DNA from: JBAXTE01 sp963556065
GTDB taxonomy: Bacteria; Bacteroidota; Bacteroidia; Bacteroidales; WCHB1-69
Reading direction: 5' to 3'
NCBI GenBank assembly: GCA_963556065.3
Contig: CAUVYH020000014.1
Coordinates: forward strand, 15,846-79,845
Length of the DNA: 64,000 nucleotides
The first letter of the stretch is position 1. Each line of letters begins with the position of its first letter. This document shows, piece by piece, positions 26,877-35,653 of this stretch. The notes below the pieces were generated by a model. It worked only from the letters and a program-made list of their open reading frames with translations, did no database searches and was not told the origin of the DNA. The position numbers and the translations under genes are program-made.

Positions 26877-28124
26877 CATGACAGCGTAATTGTTTCTCAA
26901 AGAGGAGTTGTTTTTACCCTCCAAACTGAGAGCAGTCACAACCATCGACCATCTGGGATATGGTTTTAGCATGTTGTTTTTACCCTCCAAACTGAGAGCA
27001 GTCACAACAAATTAAGCGCATTAAATACCTCGAGGCAGTTGTTTTTACCCTCCAAACTGAGAGCAGTCACAACGTCCGGATATGTTAGATTTGCCACAAA
27101 AACGTTGTTTTTACCCTCCAAACTGAGAGCAGTCACAACTGGAATGGAAAAATGTTTTAAAGTAATATCGTTGTTTTTACCCTCCAAACTGAGAGCAGTC
27201 ACAACAATCAAGTATTAGCTTATGCTGCATCATTGTTGTTTTTACCCTCCAAACTGAGAGCAGTCACAACCGAGAATCAAATCGTTATTCGGGGTTCGTG
27301 TTGTTTTTACCCTCCAAACTGAGAGCAGTCACAACTTTCAAGTTATCAATAAAAATATCAATATTGTTGTTTTTACCCTCCAAACTGAGAGCAGTCACAA
27401 CATATCAGGCTCGAATAAGCATAGACCAAAAGTTGTTTTTACCCTCCAAACTGAGAGCAGTCACAACGGCAGCCACCCCAGTGTATGACGTTGCGTAGTT
27501 GTTTTTACCCTCCAAACTGAGAGCAGTCACAACCAGGATTAAGGATAAAAAAACAGGCTTACAGTTGTTTTTACCCTCCAAACTGAGAGCAGTCACAACA
27601 ATTGCTCATTTTTAGAAGACAATGAGTGGGTTGTTTTTACCCTCCAAACTGAGAGCAGTCACAACGCAATGAGCGATTTTAAAGAGTTCCTACAAGTTGT
27701 TTTTACCCTCCAAACTGAGAGCAGTCACAACCTTGAAAAGAATTTTCACATAGACCACATGTTGTTTTTACCCTCCAAACTGAGAGCAGTCACAACGAAC
27801 GATTGGGATAACAACGACATCTATACGTTGTTTTTACCCTCCAAACTGAGAGCAGTCACAACTATGTACTTCAAAAAATCAAAGCACGTCCGTTGTTTTT
27901 ACCCTCCAAACTGAGAGCAGTCACAACTGGATAAGGAATAATTCAATTATTAGAATGTTGTTTTTACCCTCCAAACTGAGAGCAGTCACAACAGGCAACA
28001 TCATCAACAAATCCCTCGGGCTGTTGTTTTTACCCTCCAAACTGAGAGCAGTCACAACTACAGCCCCAATTAACTATACCACGTGTTAGTTGTTTTTACC
28101 CTCCAAACTGAGAGCAGTCACAAC

Positions 28125-28277
28125 ATACTGTTGCCAACCGCCTCATTATCTGAGGGTAAACCCGTGTATTTCCGAAGAAAAAACGGGAAATATCTTAGTA
28201 TTACCACTTTGCAAAGATAATTTTTTTAATCGGTTTTCAGGATGTCAAAGAACTTAGGTTCACATGGTATTTTACAG
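28125..28277 (-). promoter_or_regulatory. CRISPR leader with promoter
   Basis: 153 nt lie between the cas13b stop and the first repeat. On the minus strand a -7 box TATCTTTG lies at 28212-28219, with TTTG about 26 nt further upstream, which is a longer gap than usual. Transcription would start near 28205, about 80 nt before the first repeat. A 7-bp stem TATTTCC/GGAAATA (28167-28192) sits in the leader. Confidence 0.6.
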
Positions 28278-31200
28278 CTAATTATTTATTATCTCCATAA
28301 AATATTTTTCCTCCGCATCTTTTGTTTTCTTCTTACTATCTTTCTCTTTTGAATCGAAATAATCATTGTGTATCGAGTGTAAAAACACATTACAAACCAT
28401 TTTGGAGGATTTACTTAATTTAAAATAAGAAGTAGGTTGCTCTTTTATGGCTTCGTTTGATATAAATTTTTGTTCAATTTCTTTTATTACATCTTCGTAA
28501 CTCCGAGCAGGTATTCCAAAATGAAATGCTTTGTTTCTGGTTTCATAATCGAAAAATATTTTTAATTTTTCAATTTCGTGATACGTAATTCTGTTTTCTT
28601 TCAATATTGTCATTTTATCTTTAAAAACGAAGTAACCTTCCATGTGCAAAGTAAGATTGGTAAACTTAACCGAATTTGAAACAATATGCCCTTCAATTTT
28701 CGTCAGACCATCTAATGATAATACTTTATCATAAATATTCTTTGTAAAATCATAATACACAGCCCTTATATCCTTGTGATTCTTTACTTTTTCGAGATAA
28801 ACCACTATATCTGAAAGGAAACTACCATCAAACCTTCCTTCTTTCCATACTTTATGCCTTATCAGTCCGGTATAATTATCTATCTTCTTAAAAGGAACTT
28901 CCAATTTATATAAATGGCGATTGTTTTTGTCCTTGATATCAAAAACAACATTTTGGGTCATGATTTCGACGATATTTGTTCTTGCGGTTTGGCAAACAGT
29001 CTTGTCTTTGTTTAAATATTTCATCGCCATTTCGTATAACAAACAATCTTCTAATTTTACTTCTTTTAGTTTATCGTACAACTTACCATGTGCCTTGTAT
29101 TCAGATTTCTCCAATGTTTTTTTATAGTAATATACATCAATTAAATATTGCTCATTAATAGATGATTTATGTTGGAATTTGGGGGCAAGATAATTTTCAT
29201 TCTTCAAAAAAGCAATAAAATGAGAAATATTTATGTAAAACATTTGATCGTTAAAGAAATGCTCATAGTTTTCTAATAAGTATTTTCCTTCAATATTCCT
29301 TATGGGATCTTTCTTTTTCAACCATTCTTCATACTTTCTTTTTGTTTTGTCGTATAATTGGTCTAATGATCCACAACTTTCAAAAAGAATTTTGAATTCA
29401 TTATTATCAAAAAAACCTTTATTATCCAACATATCATTAAGATAATCTTTGTAATTGGCTACCTCATCAAATGCAAACATAAACCGTGAAAAGTCATTAA
29501 ATTCCTCTTTTGTAATATGGTAGCGTTTGTGGTGTTGACCCGAAAAGGCGATTTGTTCTTGATAACTTTGCTTGAAATACATCCAATGCCAAGCTTTACG
29601 AATAAATTGAAGCTTAAATTGTTTTCCTTTATTTCTTTTAATAAAATCGTCGTAATTGCCCTCCTTTTTGGCTTTTGTCAATAGATTTCCATATCTTTCT
29701 TCACTTTCGTTTGCTTTTTTCAACAAAAGAGCTAAAGTATTGATCTCAGTTTCTTCATTTGCATTTGCAGGCAAATAGTTATGTAAAAGGCGTTTAGGCA
29801 ACAATTTTTTGAAAGCGATTTTTTCATCTCGGGTAATGCTATTTTGTTGTGATAACACCAGCTTGCTTTGGTTAAACTCTTTTTGATGTTCAAAATAATA
29901 TTTTTGCAACATTTCTTTCCCTATATTTTCAATTTTATCAGAAAACAAGGCATGTTCCAATAAAAAGGCCATCAAACCACGTTGAATGGAAACTATTTTA
30001 TTATTTCCATTCGCAAGGTTTAGCTTCACTTGAATCGCATTGTTCTCAATTACAAATGGAGTGTCCCAACCAGGAAATTTATTCAAATGATTCCGAAAAG
30101 TTGTAAAATGCACTAATTTTCCCTGATGATATTTCAGCTTATCGTATTCCTTTTTTGTCAGTGTTTCTTTTAATTTATCCAATTCGTTGTTTTGTTCATC
30201 TGTAGTATAAAAACAGTATGTTTTAAATTGAGCATCCGCTCCAAAGTAATTATTTTCCGCTAAATATCTTGTTGCAAAATCCATGAATCGATCTTGATTT
30301 CTACCATAAGAAACAAAAAGCAAGTTCTTTTCGATACGAGTTTTCAACTTCTCAGTAATTGGATTTGGATTGTTTTCTGATTCCAGTTCACGAATATTTC
30401 GTATCGTTTTATCTATTTCTTTTTCGTTTCTTTTTCTGCTTGACTCCAGCTTCAATAATTTTTCATGCGCACCTTTTAGTTCCGGACATACATTTATTTC
30501 GTAGTTAAAAACATCAATTTCTTTATTTGTGAATGACATTTTTATGTATTCCTTTTTGATACTTTCCCCAAAATATTTTCTACCCCATATCTGATACTTA
30601 GCAAATACTAAAAAACGTTCATTGCCTGAAAAAGTCGGATAAGAACGTTTAATTTCCATATCGATAATTTCCTTCTTCAACTTATCCGTCATAACCGGGA
30701 GTTTGGATTCCAACTCTATCTCCTTATTCCATGCGGTAGGATAACGGTTCAGGTATTGAACAATATCTCTGAAAATCACCAAGTTCTTTTCTTCACTATT
30801 AATATCCTGACTAGTTAGCTTTTTTGAGAAAAATGAAAAGATATTTTTTTTACTTCTATGCTTCTTGTCATCATTCAATTTAAACCCTTTTATCTTAGAA
30901 ATCAACTGATTCGCTTCACTTTTATATAAAAACATTGAAAGCAAAAACAAACAAGCATAAAAAGACAAATATCTACCGGTCGTAATTTTGAAAATTGAAT
31001 GCGAATCGAATAGTTTCCAATCAAAATCTTCATTTACATCAACAAAAAGTAAGGCTTCAATTGCCTCATCTTTTGAAAGCGTCTTATAATAATCCCTTAC
31101 AGCGATGTATCCATTCAATTTTTCCTGGGCTTCTGGGCTTAGGTTCTTATTTGGATTGTTTAACGTATAAAACTTCTCATGTAAAAAAGCCACAAACTCC

Positions 31201-31685
31201 TTATCAGGATTCGGCTTCTCTTTAAAATCTATATATGAAATCTCTTTCTCTTTTAACATCACTTGTAATACTGCCAATTCAAAGCTTTCTTTTATGAAAC
31301 GGATTACATTAGGGTTAATATGATCAAGTTTAATCTTTTCTAACTCATGTACATAATGGCTGTTAATATTTCTAATATCATAAACTAAAGTTTTTATATC
31401 TTGATGAATACCAAAGTTTTTTTCTTGTAGGGAAAGAAATTTTGTGGGCATCATTTTTTGTGCATTTTCATCTAACACCTTATCAAATATCAATTCCGTT
31501 TCAATATTTTTAAATGTATGCCCAATAGCAAAATAATGCAATCGCTGTTGAGCGTCAACAGTCTTGTCTGTTTTAACGTCAATGTTTATTATGCTTTTTT
31601 CAGCTATAGAAGCTACAATTCCTTTAAAATCGGATATCGATTTGAATGATTTTTCTTGATTATACAGTAATAAATTTGTTTTCAT
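28278..31685 (-). CDS. cas13b: Cas13b, type VI-B RNA-guided RNA nuclease
   Basis: 1135 aa, within the Cas13b size range. Both HEPN RNase motifs of the R-N-x3-H form are present and lie near the two ends, as in Cas13b: R105-NINS-H110 and R1050-NKAF-H1055. The array repeat next to it has the Cas13b signature, which supports the assignment independently. Cas13b processes its own crRNA, binds target RNA by the spacer, and then cuts target and bystander RNA. The C-terminus is Lys-rich (SKEKDSKKKTKDAEEK). The gene looks more AT-rich than the surrounding housekeeping genes, which fits horizontal acquisition. It starts 12 nt after the membrane-protein gene and shares its promoter. No catalytic residue appears lost. 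Confidence 0.97.
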   Translation of the reverse strand: MKTNLLLYNQEKSFKSISDFKGIVASIAEKSIINIDVKTDKTVDAQQRLHYFAIGHTFKNIETELIFDKVLDENAQKMMPTKFLSLQEKNFGIHQDIKTLVYDIRNINSHYVHELEKIKLDHINPNVIRFIKESFELAVLQVMLKEKEISYIDFKEKPNPDKEFVAFLHEKFYTLNNPNKNLSPEAQEKLNGYIAVRDYYKTLSKDEAIEALLFVDVNEDFDWKLFDSHSIFKITTGRYLSFYACLFLLSMFLYKSEANQLISKIKGFKLNDDKKHRSKKNIFSFFSKKLTSQDINSEEKNLVIFRDIVQYLNRYPTAWNKEIELESKLPVMTDKLKKEIIDMEIKRSYPTFSGNERFLVFAKYQIWGRKYFGESIKKEYIKMSFTNKEIDVFNYEINVCPELKGAHEKLLKLESSRKRNEKEIDKTIRNIRELESENNPNPITEKLKTRIEKNLLFVSYGRNQDRFMDFATRYLAENNYFGADAQFKTYCFYTTDEQNNELDKLKETLTKKEYDKLKYHQGKLVHFTTFRNHLNKFPGWDTPFVIENNAIQVKLNLANGNNKIVSIQRGLMAFLLEHALFSDKIENIGKEMLQKYYFEHQKEFNQSKLVLSQQNSITRDEKIAFKKLLPKRLLHNYLPANANEETEINTLALLLKKANESEERYGNLLTKAKKEGNYDDFIKRNKGKQFKLQFIRKAWHWMYFKQSYQEQIAFSGQHHKRYHITKEEFNDFSRFMFAFDEVANYKDYLNDMLDNKGFFDNNEFKILFESCGSLDQLYDKTKRKYEEWLKKKDPIRNIEGKYLLENYEHFFNDQMFYINISHFIAFLKNENYLAPKFQHKSSINEQYLIDVYYYKKTLEKSEYKAHGKLYDKLKEVKLEDCLLYEMAMKYLNKDKTVCQTARTNIVEIMTQNVVFDIKDKNNRHLYKLEVPFKKIDNYTGLIRHKVWKEGRFDGSFLSDIVVYLEKVKNHKDIRAVYYDFTKNIYDKVLSLDGLTKIEGHIVSNSVKFTNLTLHMEGYFVFKDKMTILKENRITYHEIEKLKIFFDYETRNKAFHFGIPARSYEDVIKEIEQKFISNEAIKEQPTSYFKLSKSSKMVCNVFLHSIHNDYFDSKEKDSKKKTKDAEEKYFMEIINN

Positions 31686-31697
31686 AGCAATATGTTT

Positions 31698-32219
31698 TTA
31701 TAATGAATAAATTAAAGCAATGACTAAATAAGCACCAAAAAATATTAAGAAGGCAAAAAACCAAAATAACGCCTTACGGAACAGCTTGTATTTGCGGGAA
31801 GCGGCTTTCGCCATATTGAATATGTTATCAACTTTTTGTACTTCAAATAAAGTTGGCTTATAATCTTCCAATTCGGATAAAAGAACAACAATCATAAGCT
31901 CTTTACCCATCTTTACAATATTTTCGCAATGAAAGATATTTAAACTCGAACCATCTGATTCAATTAATTTGTCTGTCTTTTTTTTAACCGGATAAAATGA
32001 GATACACGAAATTGCAAAACCAATGAGTAACGGAATTAAAATTAAATAAAGCAAGCATTGAAGACAATTATTATCAGGTTCAATGCTCAAAACTGCCGCT
32101 AATGTGGCGACACTCAATGCCAACAATGATCCGTTTTTTGCTTCCGAAAACGTTAGAGAATGCTGAACGTACTGATACAAGTCGGCTGTACGTTGACTTA
32201 AAATTTGATTCTGTTCCAT
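31698..32219 (-). CDS. Type VI-B accessory membrane protein (csx27/csx28 position; PycTM-like topology)
   Basis: 173 aa with three hydrophobic segments: about 29-46 (SLLALSVATLAAVLSI), 55-76 (LLYLILIPLLIGFAI) and 150-171 (LFWFFAFLIFFGAYLVIALI). The N-terminal pair is close together, a soluble loop of about 73 residues follows, and the last helix is preceded by AKAASRKYKLFRKA. No RxxxxH HEPN motif is present. Known VI-B partners are Csx27 (four TM) and Csx28 (membrane pore with a divergent HEPN-like fold). This topology and the AKxGSLLA and KYKLFRKALF text instead recall PycTM/DUF5706, the membrane effector of Pycsar. That resemblance is my inference. It is first in the operon, so it is probably made together with Cas13b and acts at the inner membrane after target recognition. 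Confidence 0.8.
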   Translation of the reverse strand: MEQNQILSQRTADLYQYVQHSLTFSEAKNGSLLALSVATLAAVLSIEPDNNCLQCLLYLILIPLLIGFAISCISFYPVKKKTDKLIESDGSSLNIFHCENIVKMGKELMIVVLLSELEDYKPTLFEVQKVDNIFNMAKAASRKYKLFRKALFWFFAFLIFFGAYLVIALIYSL

Positions 32220-32349
32220 ATTTATTTTTTTAGTTTATTTTTATATCGTTTTTTCAAGTACAAGCATCGCACAAACTTATAATCGGGGGCACAAATTCTA
32301 ATGGAATAAAATGGATTGCAAAAGTTCTTTCCGACAATTATAGGCAATG

Positions 32350-32380
32350 CAAATTTAACTTTATTTTTTTAAATTTCAAA
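32350..32380 (-). promoter_or_regulatory. Promoter of the VI-B operon (TTTG, N19, TAAATTTG)
   Basis: On the minus strand TTTG (32377-32380) is followed after 19 nt by TAAATTTG (32350-32357), an exact Bacteroidota layout. The start would fall near 32343, giving a leader of about 125 nt before the membrane-protein gene. Confidence 0.7.
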
Positions 32381-32441
32381 AAACATTTTTAACAAATAAA
32401 TAAATTATCTGAAAATAAAACAGCATCCGAAAAAACCTTCT

Positions 32442-32449
32442 TACCTTTG
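32442..32449 (+). promoter_or_regulatory. -7 box TACCTTTG before the hydrolase gene
   Basis: TACCTTTG ends 19 nt before the ATG at 32469. It is divergent from the VI-B promoter about 60 nt away. No TTTG at -33 is apparent. Confidence 0.5.
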
Positions 32450-32468
32450 TGAAAAATAAATATTGAAA

Positions 32469-33884
32469 ATGAAGAAAATTACATTTTTTATAGTTTTCGC
32501 AATTCTTGCGATTGCTCCCTTTTTCGGTTATGCACAGTCGAAAAGCGATTATTCAAAATTTAACGGTGCTTGGCAAGGAATTGTGGTTGCCGAAGGCGAT
32601 TCGCAAATGGTGGTCATTGACATCACGGGAGATTCCACGCTAAGAATTAAAGCCGGCTTGCCCTGGATAGCAATGATTGATAAAGTAGCAAGCAAACCGA
32701 TTTATCAAAACGACACGCTTTCTTTCAAGGTAAGCGAGCTTCAGTTTACTTTTAAGGGACGTGTGGATTTTGACAAAAAATCGATTAGCGGGCTATGCAA
32801 AATCGGGAAGTCGTACCCGCTCACATTGCTCTACACGGACAAGCCCACGCGTGTAAACCGCCCGCAAACACCCAAAGAACCCTATCCATACACTTCGGAA
32901 GAGGTGCAATTTACAAATAAGAAGCAAAACGTCTCGCTTGGCGGCACACTCACGCTGCCCAAAGGCGAAGGCCTGTTTCCGGCAGTAGTGCTCATTACAG
33001 GCTCCGGTGCCCAAAATAGGAATGAAGAACTGCTGGGACATAAACCTTTTTTGGTAATTGCCGATTACCTCACCCGAAACGGGATTGCCGTGCTTCGCTA
33101 CGACGATCGTGGCGTGGGAAAATCAACGGGAAAATTCAGCGAAGCCACCACTTTAGATTTTGCCACGGATGCCGAAGCCGCTTTTGAATTCCTGATTAAA
33201 GACAAACGCATCAACGCCGGCAAAATAGGATTGATGGGACATAGCGAAGGCGGTGTAATTGCACCCATCGTAGCCTCGCGCAACAAAAAGGTAAAGTTTA
33301 TTGTTCTACTGGCCGGCACCGGTGTGGATGGCAAAGCGTTGATGCTGGAGCAATACCGGCTTATATTGAAAGCTTCGTCCATTCCCGATTCCATCATTGG
33401 CCCGTTAGTGGATTTAAACCGACAAGCATTTGACATTGCAATGACCATTCCCGATAATGCCAAAGCCGGAGTTAAAATTCGTGAAATTACCGATAGCACA
33501 ATCCAAAAGCTAGGTGAAGAAACCTCGAAAAAATACAACCTCTCCAAAAGAACGGCAGAACAACTTATTATGCAGGTGCTTACCCCTTGGATGAAGGAGT
33601 TTATCCGCTTAAACCCGGCGGACTATCTTTGCAAAGTCAACTGCCCGATTCTGGCACTGAATGGAGAATCGGACCTGCAAGTTCCGGCGGCTCAAAATAT
33701 TCCGGCCATTCAAAAAGCGGTTGCAAAGAACAAAAAAGGAAAATTGTCCGTGATGACTTTTCCGAAACTCAATCACCTTTTCCAGACCGCAAACACCGGT
33801 TCCCCGTCGGAGTATGCCCGCATTGAAGAGACCTTTAATGAAGGGGTGTTGAAAGAGATATTGAAGTTTATTACAGAGTTGTAA
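32469..33884 (+). CDS. Secreted alpha/beta hydrolase (S9/S33-like serine hydrolase)
   Basis: 471 aa from the ATG at 32469; an in-frame TTG two codons earlier is less likely. Signal peptide about 1-22 (ending GYAQ). An N-terminal beta domain (about 23-125) precedes an alpha/beta hydrolase fold: oxyanion region LITGSGAQNR, VLRYDDRGVGKSTG, nucleophile elbow GHSEGG, and the catalytic His in FPKLNHLFQ. These periplasmic hydrolases cleave esters or peptides; the substrate is unknown. It is not part of the CRISPR locus. Confidence 0.88.
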   Translation: MKKITFFIVFAILAIAPFFGYAQSKSDYSKFNGAWQGIVVAEGDSQMVVIDITGDSTLRIKAGLPWIAMIDKVASKPIYQNDTLSFKVSELQFTFKGRVDFDKKSISGLCKIGKSYPLTLLYTDKPTRVNRPQTPKEPYPYTSEEVQFTNKKQNVSLGGTLTLPKGEGLFPAVVLITGSGAQNRNEELLGHKPFLVIADYLTRNGIAVLRYDDRGVGKSTGKFSEATTLDFATDAEAAFEFLIKDKRINAGKIGLMGHSEGGVIAPIVASRNKKVKFIVLLAGTGVDGKALMLEQYRLILKASSIPDSIIGPLVDLNRQAFDIAMTIPDNAKAGVKIREITDSTIQKLGEETSKKYNLSKRTAEQLIMQVLTPWMKEFIRLNPADYLCKVNCPILALNGESDLQVPAAQNIPAIQKAVAKNKKGKLSVMTFPKLNHLFQTANTGSPSEYARIEETFNEGVLKEILKFITEL

Positions 33885-33934
33885 CAACCGGAATCAGATT
33901 CGTTAAGACATTGTTTAAGGTTAAATACAGCCAC

Positions 33935-35030
33935 CTAATTTACTTTTTAATACAATTTATGCGAGTTAAAAAGTAAAACACAATCTATGAATGTCATCCT
34001 GAGTTTATCGAAGGATAATAATAACAGGCTAATATATAGATGCACTTCGATAAACTCAGTGTGACAACCATATTTATAAAGTTTACAATGTTCTATAACA
34101 TAATCTTGTATAATTACAGATTATTGGATTTTACCTATAAACGGTATTAGTTGCACTGATATACAGTCACTAAAAAAAATAAACAGACAGGATTAACATG
34201 ATTCTCTATTGCATTATCCTGTAAATCCTGTTCATCCTGTCTAAAAAAAAGAAAAACAACTGTGCATCTTTTCGCAAGTCCGATCAAAAAAATGGCGCTG
34301 TAGGATTTAGAGTAGAGAATTGAAATATCCTATAAATATTATTTCAAGATAATTATATCAAAAGTGTCATGCTGAGTCAAAAGCTTGTCTGAGCTTGCCG
34401 AAGTAAAGCATCACAAAATAAGCTTTTATAATGCCCTTCGATGAACTCAGGGTGACAACCATAATTACAAAGTCCACAATGTTCTATAACATAACCTTGC
34501 ATAATTACAGATTATTGGACGGTATTAGTTGCACTGATATACAATCACTAAAAGAAAGAAACAGACAGGATTAACATGATTCTCTATTGCATTATCCTGT
34601 AAATCCTGTTCATCCTGTCTAAAAAAAAGAAAAACAACTGTGTATCTTTTCGCAAGTCCGGTCAAAAAAATGGCGCTGTAGGATTTAGAGTAGAGAATTG
34701 AAATATCCTATAAATATTATTTCAAGATAATTATATCAAAAGTGTCATGCTGAGTCAAAAGCTTGTCTGAGCTTGCCGAAGTAAAGCATCACAAAATGAG
34801 CTTTTATAATGCCCTTCGATGAACTCAGGGTGACAACCATAATTACAAAGCCCACAATGTTCTATAACATAACCTTGTATAATTACAGATTATTGGATTT
34901 TACCTATAAACGGTATTAGTTGCACTGATATACAGTCACTAAAAAAAATAAACAGACAGGATCAACATGATTCTCTATTGCATTATCCTGTAAATCCTGT
35001 TCATCCTGTCTAAAATTGACTGCGTAGCTT
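33935..35030. repeat. Near-tandem block of composite intergenic repeats (about 2.5 copies, 378-391 nt period)
   Basis: Units repeat with offsets of 378 and 391 nt; the middle copy lacks 13 nt. Each unit combines two palindromic modules. Module A starts GTCATnCTGAGT and ends AACTCAGnGTGACA. Module B runs from AGACAGGAT to ATCCTGTTCATCCTGTCT with 17 of 19 arm bases complementary. A linker containing ATGGCGCTGTAGGATTTAG joins them. No gene is present. Module A and its flanks recur at 57.3 kb. Confidence 0.85.
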
Positions 35031-35073
35031 TTTACGAATCCGGTTAAAAGAAATTATACCGACAATGTTTTTA

Positions 35074-35106
35074 GACGGTGTATTTCGGCTTCGCTCAATC
35101 ACCGTC
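35074..35106. repeat. Small hairpin repeat (GACGGTG/CACCGTC)
   Basis: Seven-bp arms enclose TATTTCGGCTTCGCTCAAT. The loop text resembles dispersed REP-like sequences of Bacteroidota. It lies between the repeat block and the yqeY terminator. Confidence 0.55.
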
Positions 35107-35124
35107 AAGGCAAAGTTCATGCAC

Positions 35125-35161
35125 AAAAAAACTCCGAATCGATTCACATCGCCCGGAGTTT
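35125..35161 (-). terminator. Rho-independent terminator after yqeY
   Basis: On the minus strand AAACTCCG pairs with CGGAGTTT across a 17-nt loop and runs into a T7 tract. It closes the dcw-side transcription unit. Confidence 0.75.
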
Positions 35162-35186
35162 GAGAAATCATGCGTTTTATTTCTCT

Positions 35187-35639
35187 TTAATCAGTAAGCA
35201 AGTTCTTAATAACTTCGGAAATTGTTTTATTATCGGCTTTCCCTTGTAGTTGTTTTGAGGCCATTCCCATAACTTTACCCATTTCTTTTACCGACGTGGC
35301 ACCACATTGAGCAATAATTTCCTTGATAATTGCAGTAAGTTCTTCAATCGGCATTTCCTGAGGCAAATAGGCTTTAATAATTGCGGCTTGAAATTGTTCG
35401 GGTTCGGCTAAATCCATGCGATTTTGCTGAACATAAATATCAGCGGCATCCAGACGTTGTTTTACCAGTTTTTTCAGAATGGCAATTTCTTCTTCGTCTG
35501 TAAGGTCAGTTCCCGCACCTTTAGCTGCAATAGCTAGTGTAAATGCGGTTTTTGCAGCGCGCAACGCTTCGAGTTTTTCTTTTTCTTTGGCAAGCATTGC
35601 CGCTTTTATATCATTATTGATGAGTGCTGTAAGTTTCAT
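35187..35639 (-). CDS. yqeY: GatB/YqeY domain protein
   Basis: 150 aa matching the YqeY family: N-terminal helices (LINNDIKAAMLAKEKEKLEA) and the C-terminal helical domain with MGKVMGMASKQLQGKAD. YqeY resembles the tail domain of GatB, the amidotransferase subunit for Gln- and Asn-tRNA. Its exact task is not defined. It lies 14 nt after ftsZ and ends the cluster. Confidence 0.92.
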   Translation of the reverse strand: MKLTALINNDIKAAMLAKEKEKLEALRAAKTAFTLAIAAKGAGTDLTDEEEIAILKKLVKQRLDAADIYVQQNRMDLAEPEQFQAAIIKAYLPQEMPIEELTAIIKEIIAQCGATSVKEMGKVMGMASKQLQGKADNKTISEVIKNLLTD

Positions 35640-35653
35640 ATATAGTTTTTTAT

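Larger units (their letters stand above)
25257..28124 (-). CRISPR. Type VI-B CRISPR array, 37 repeats and 36 spacers
   Basis: Repeats are 36 nt and spacers 29-30 nt. In crRNA orientation (minus strand) the repeat begins GTTG and ends CAAC, with a stem TGCTCTC / GAGGGTA around a six-base loop. This is the Cas13b direct-repeat design. The 20 repeats at the high-coordinate end (26841-28124) are identical. The 17 at the low end vary, as expected for a trailer. Leader and cas13b therefore lie on the high side and the array is transcribed toward low coordinates. Five repeats (starting 25389, 25944, 26103, 26457, 26682) are split by a 92-93 nt insert. Spacer 25518-25547 recurs at 26811-26840. Cas13b guides carry the repeat 3' of the spacer, so each broken repeat should disable the spacer on its high-coordinate side. 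Confidence 0.98.

Noticed and set aside
25092..27914. Several open frames on both strands across the array
   Set aside because: They are made of CRISPR repeats and insert sequence read in frame (VVFTLQ and similar), with no independent coding signal.
25293..28088. Coding polarity of spacers as evidence for mRNA targeting
   Set aside because: All 36 spacers have an open frame on the plus strand, but nearly all do on the minus strand too, so spacers of this length do not discriminate.
31698..32219. HEPN motif in the accessory membrane protein
   Set aside because: R10, R142 and R148 were checked; none has His at the required distance.
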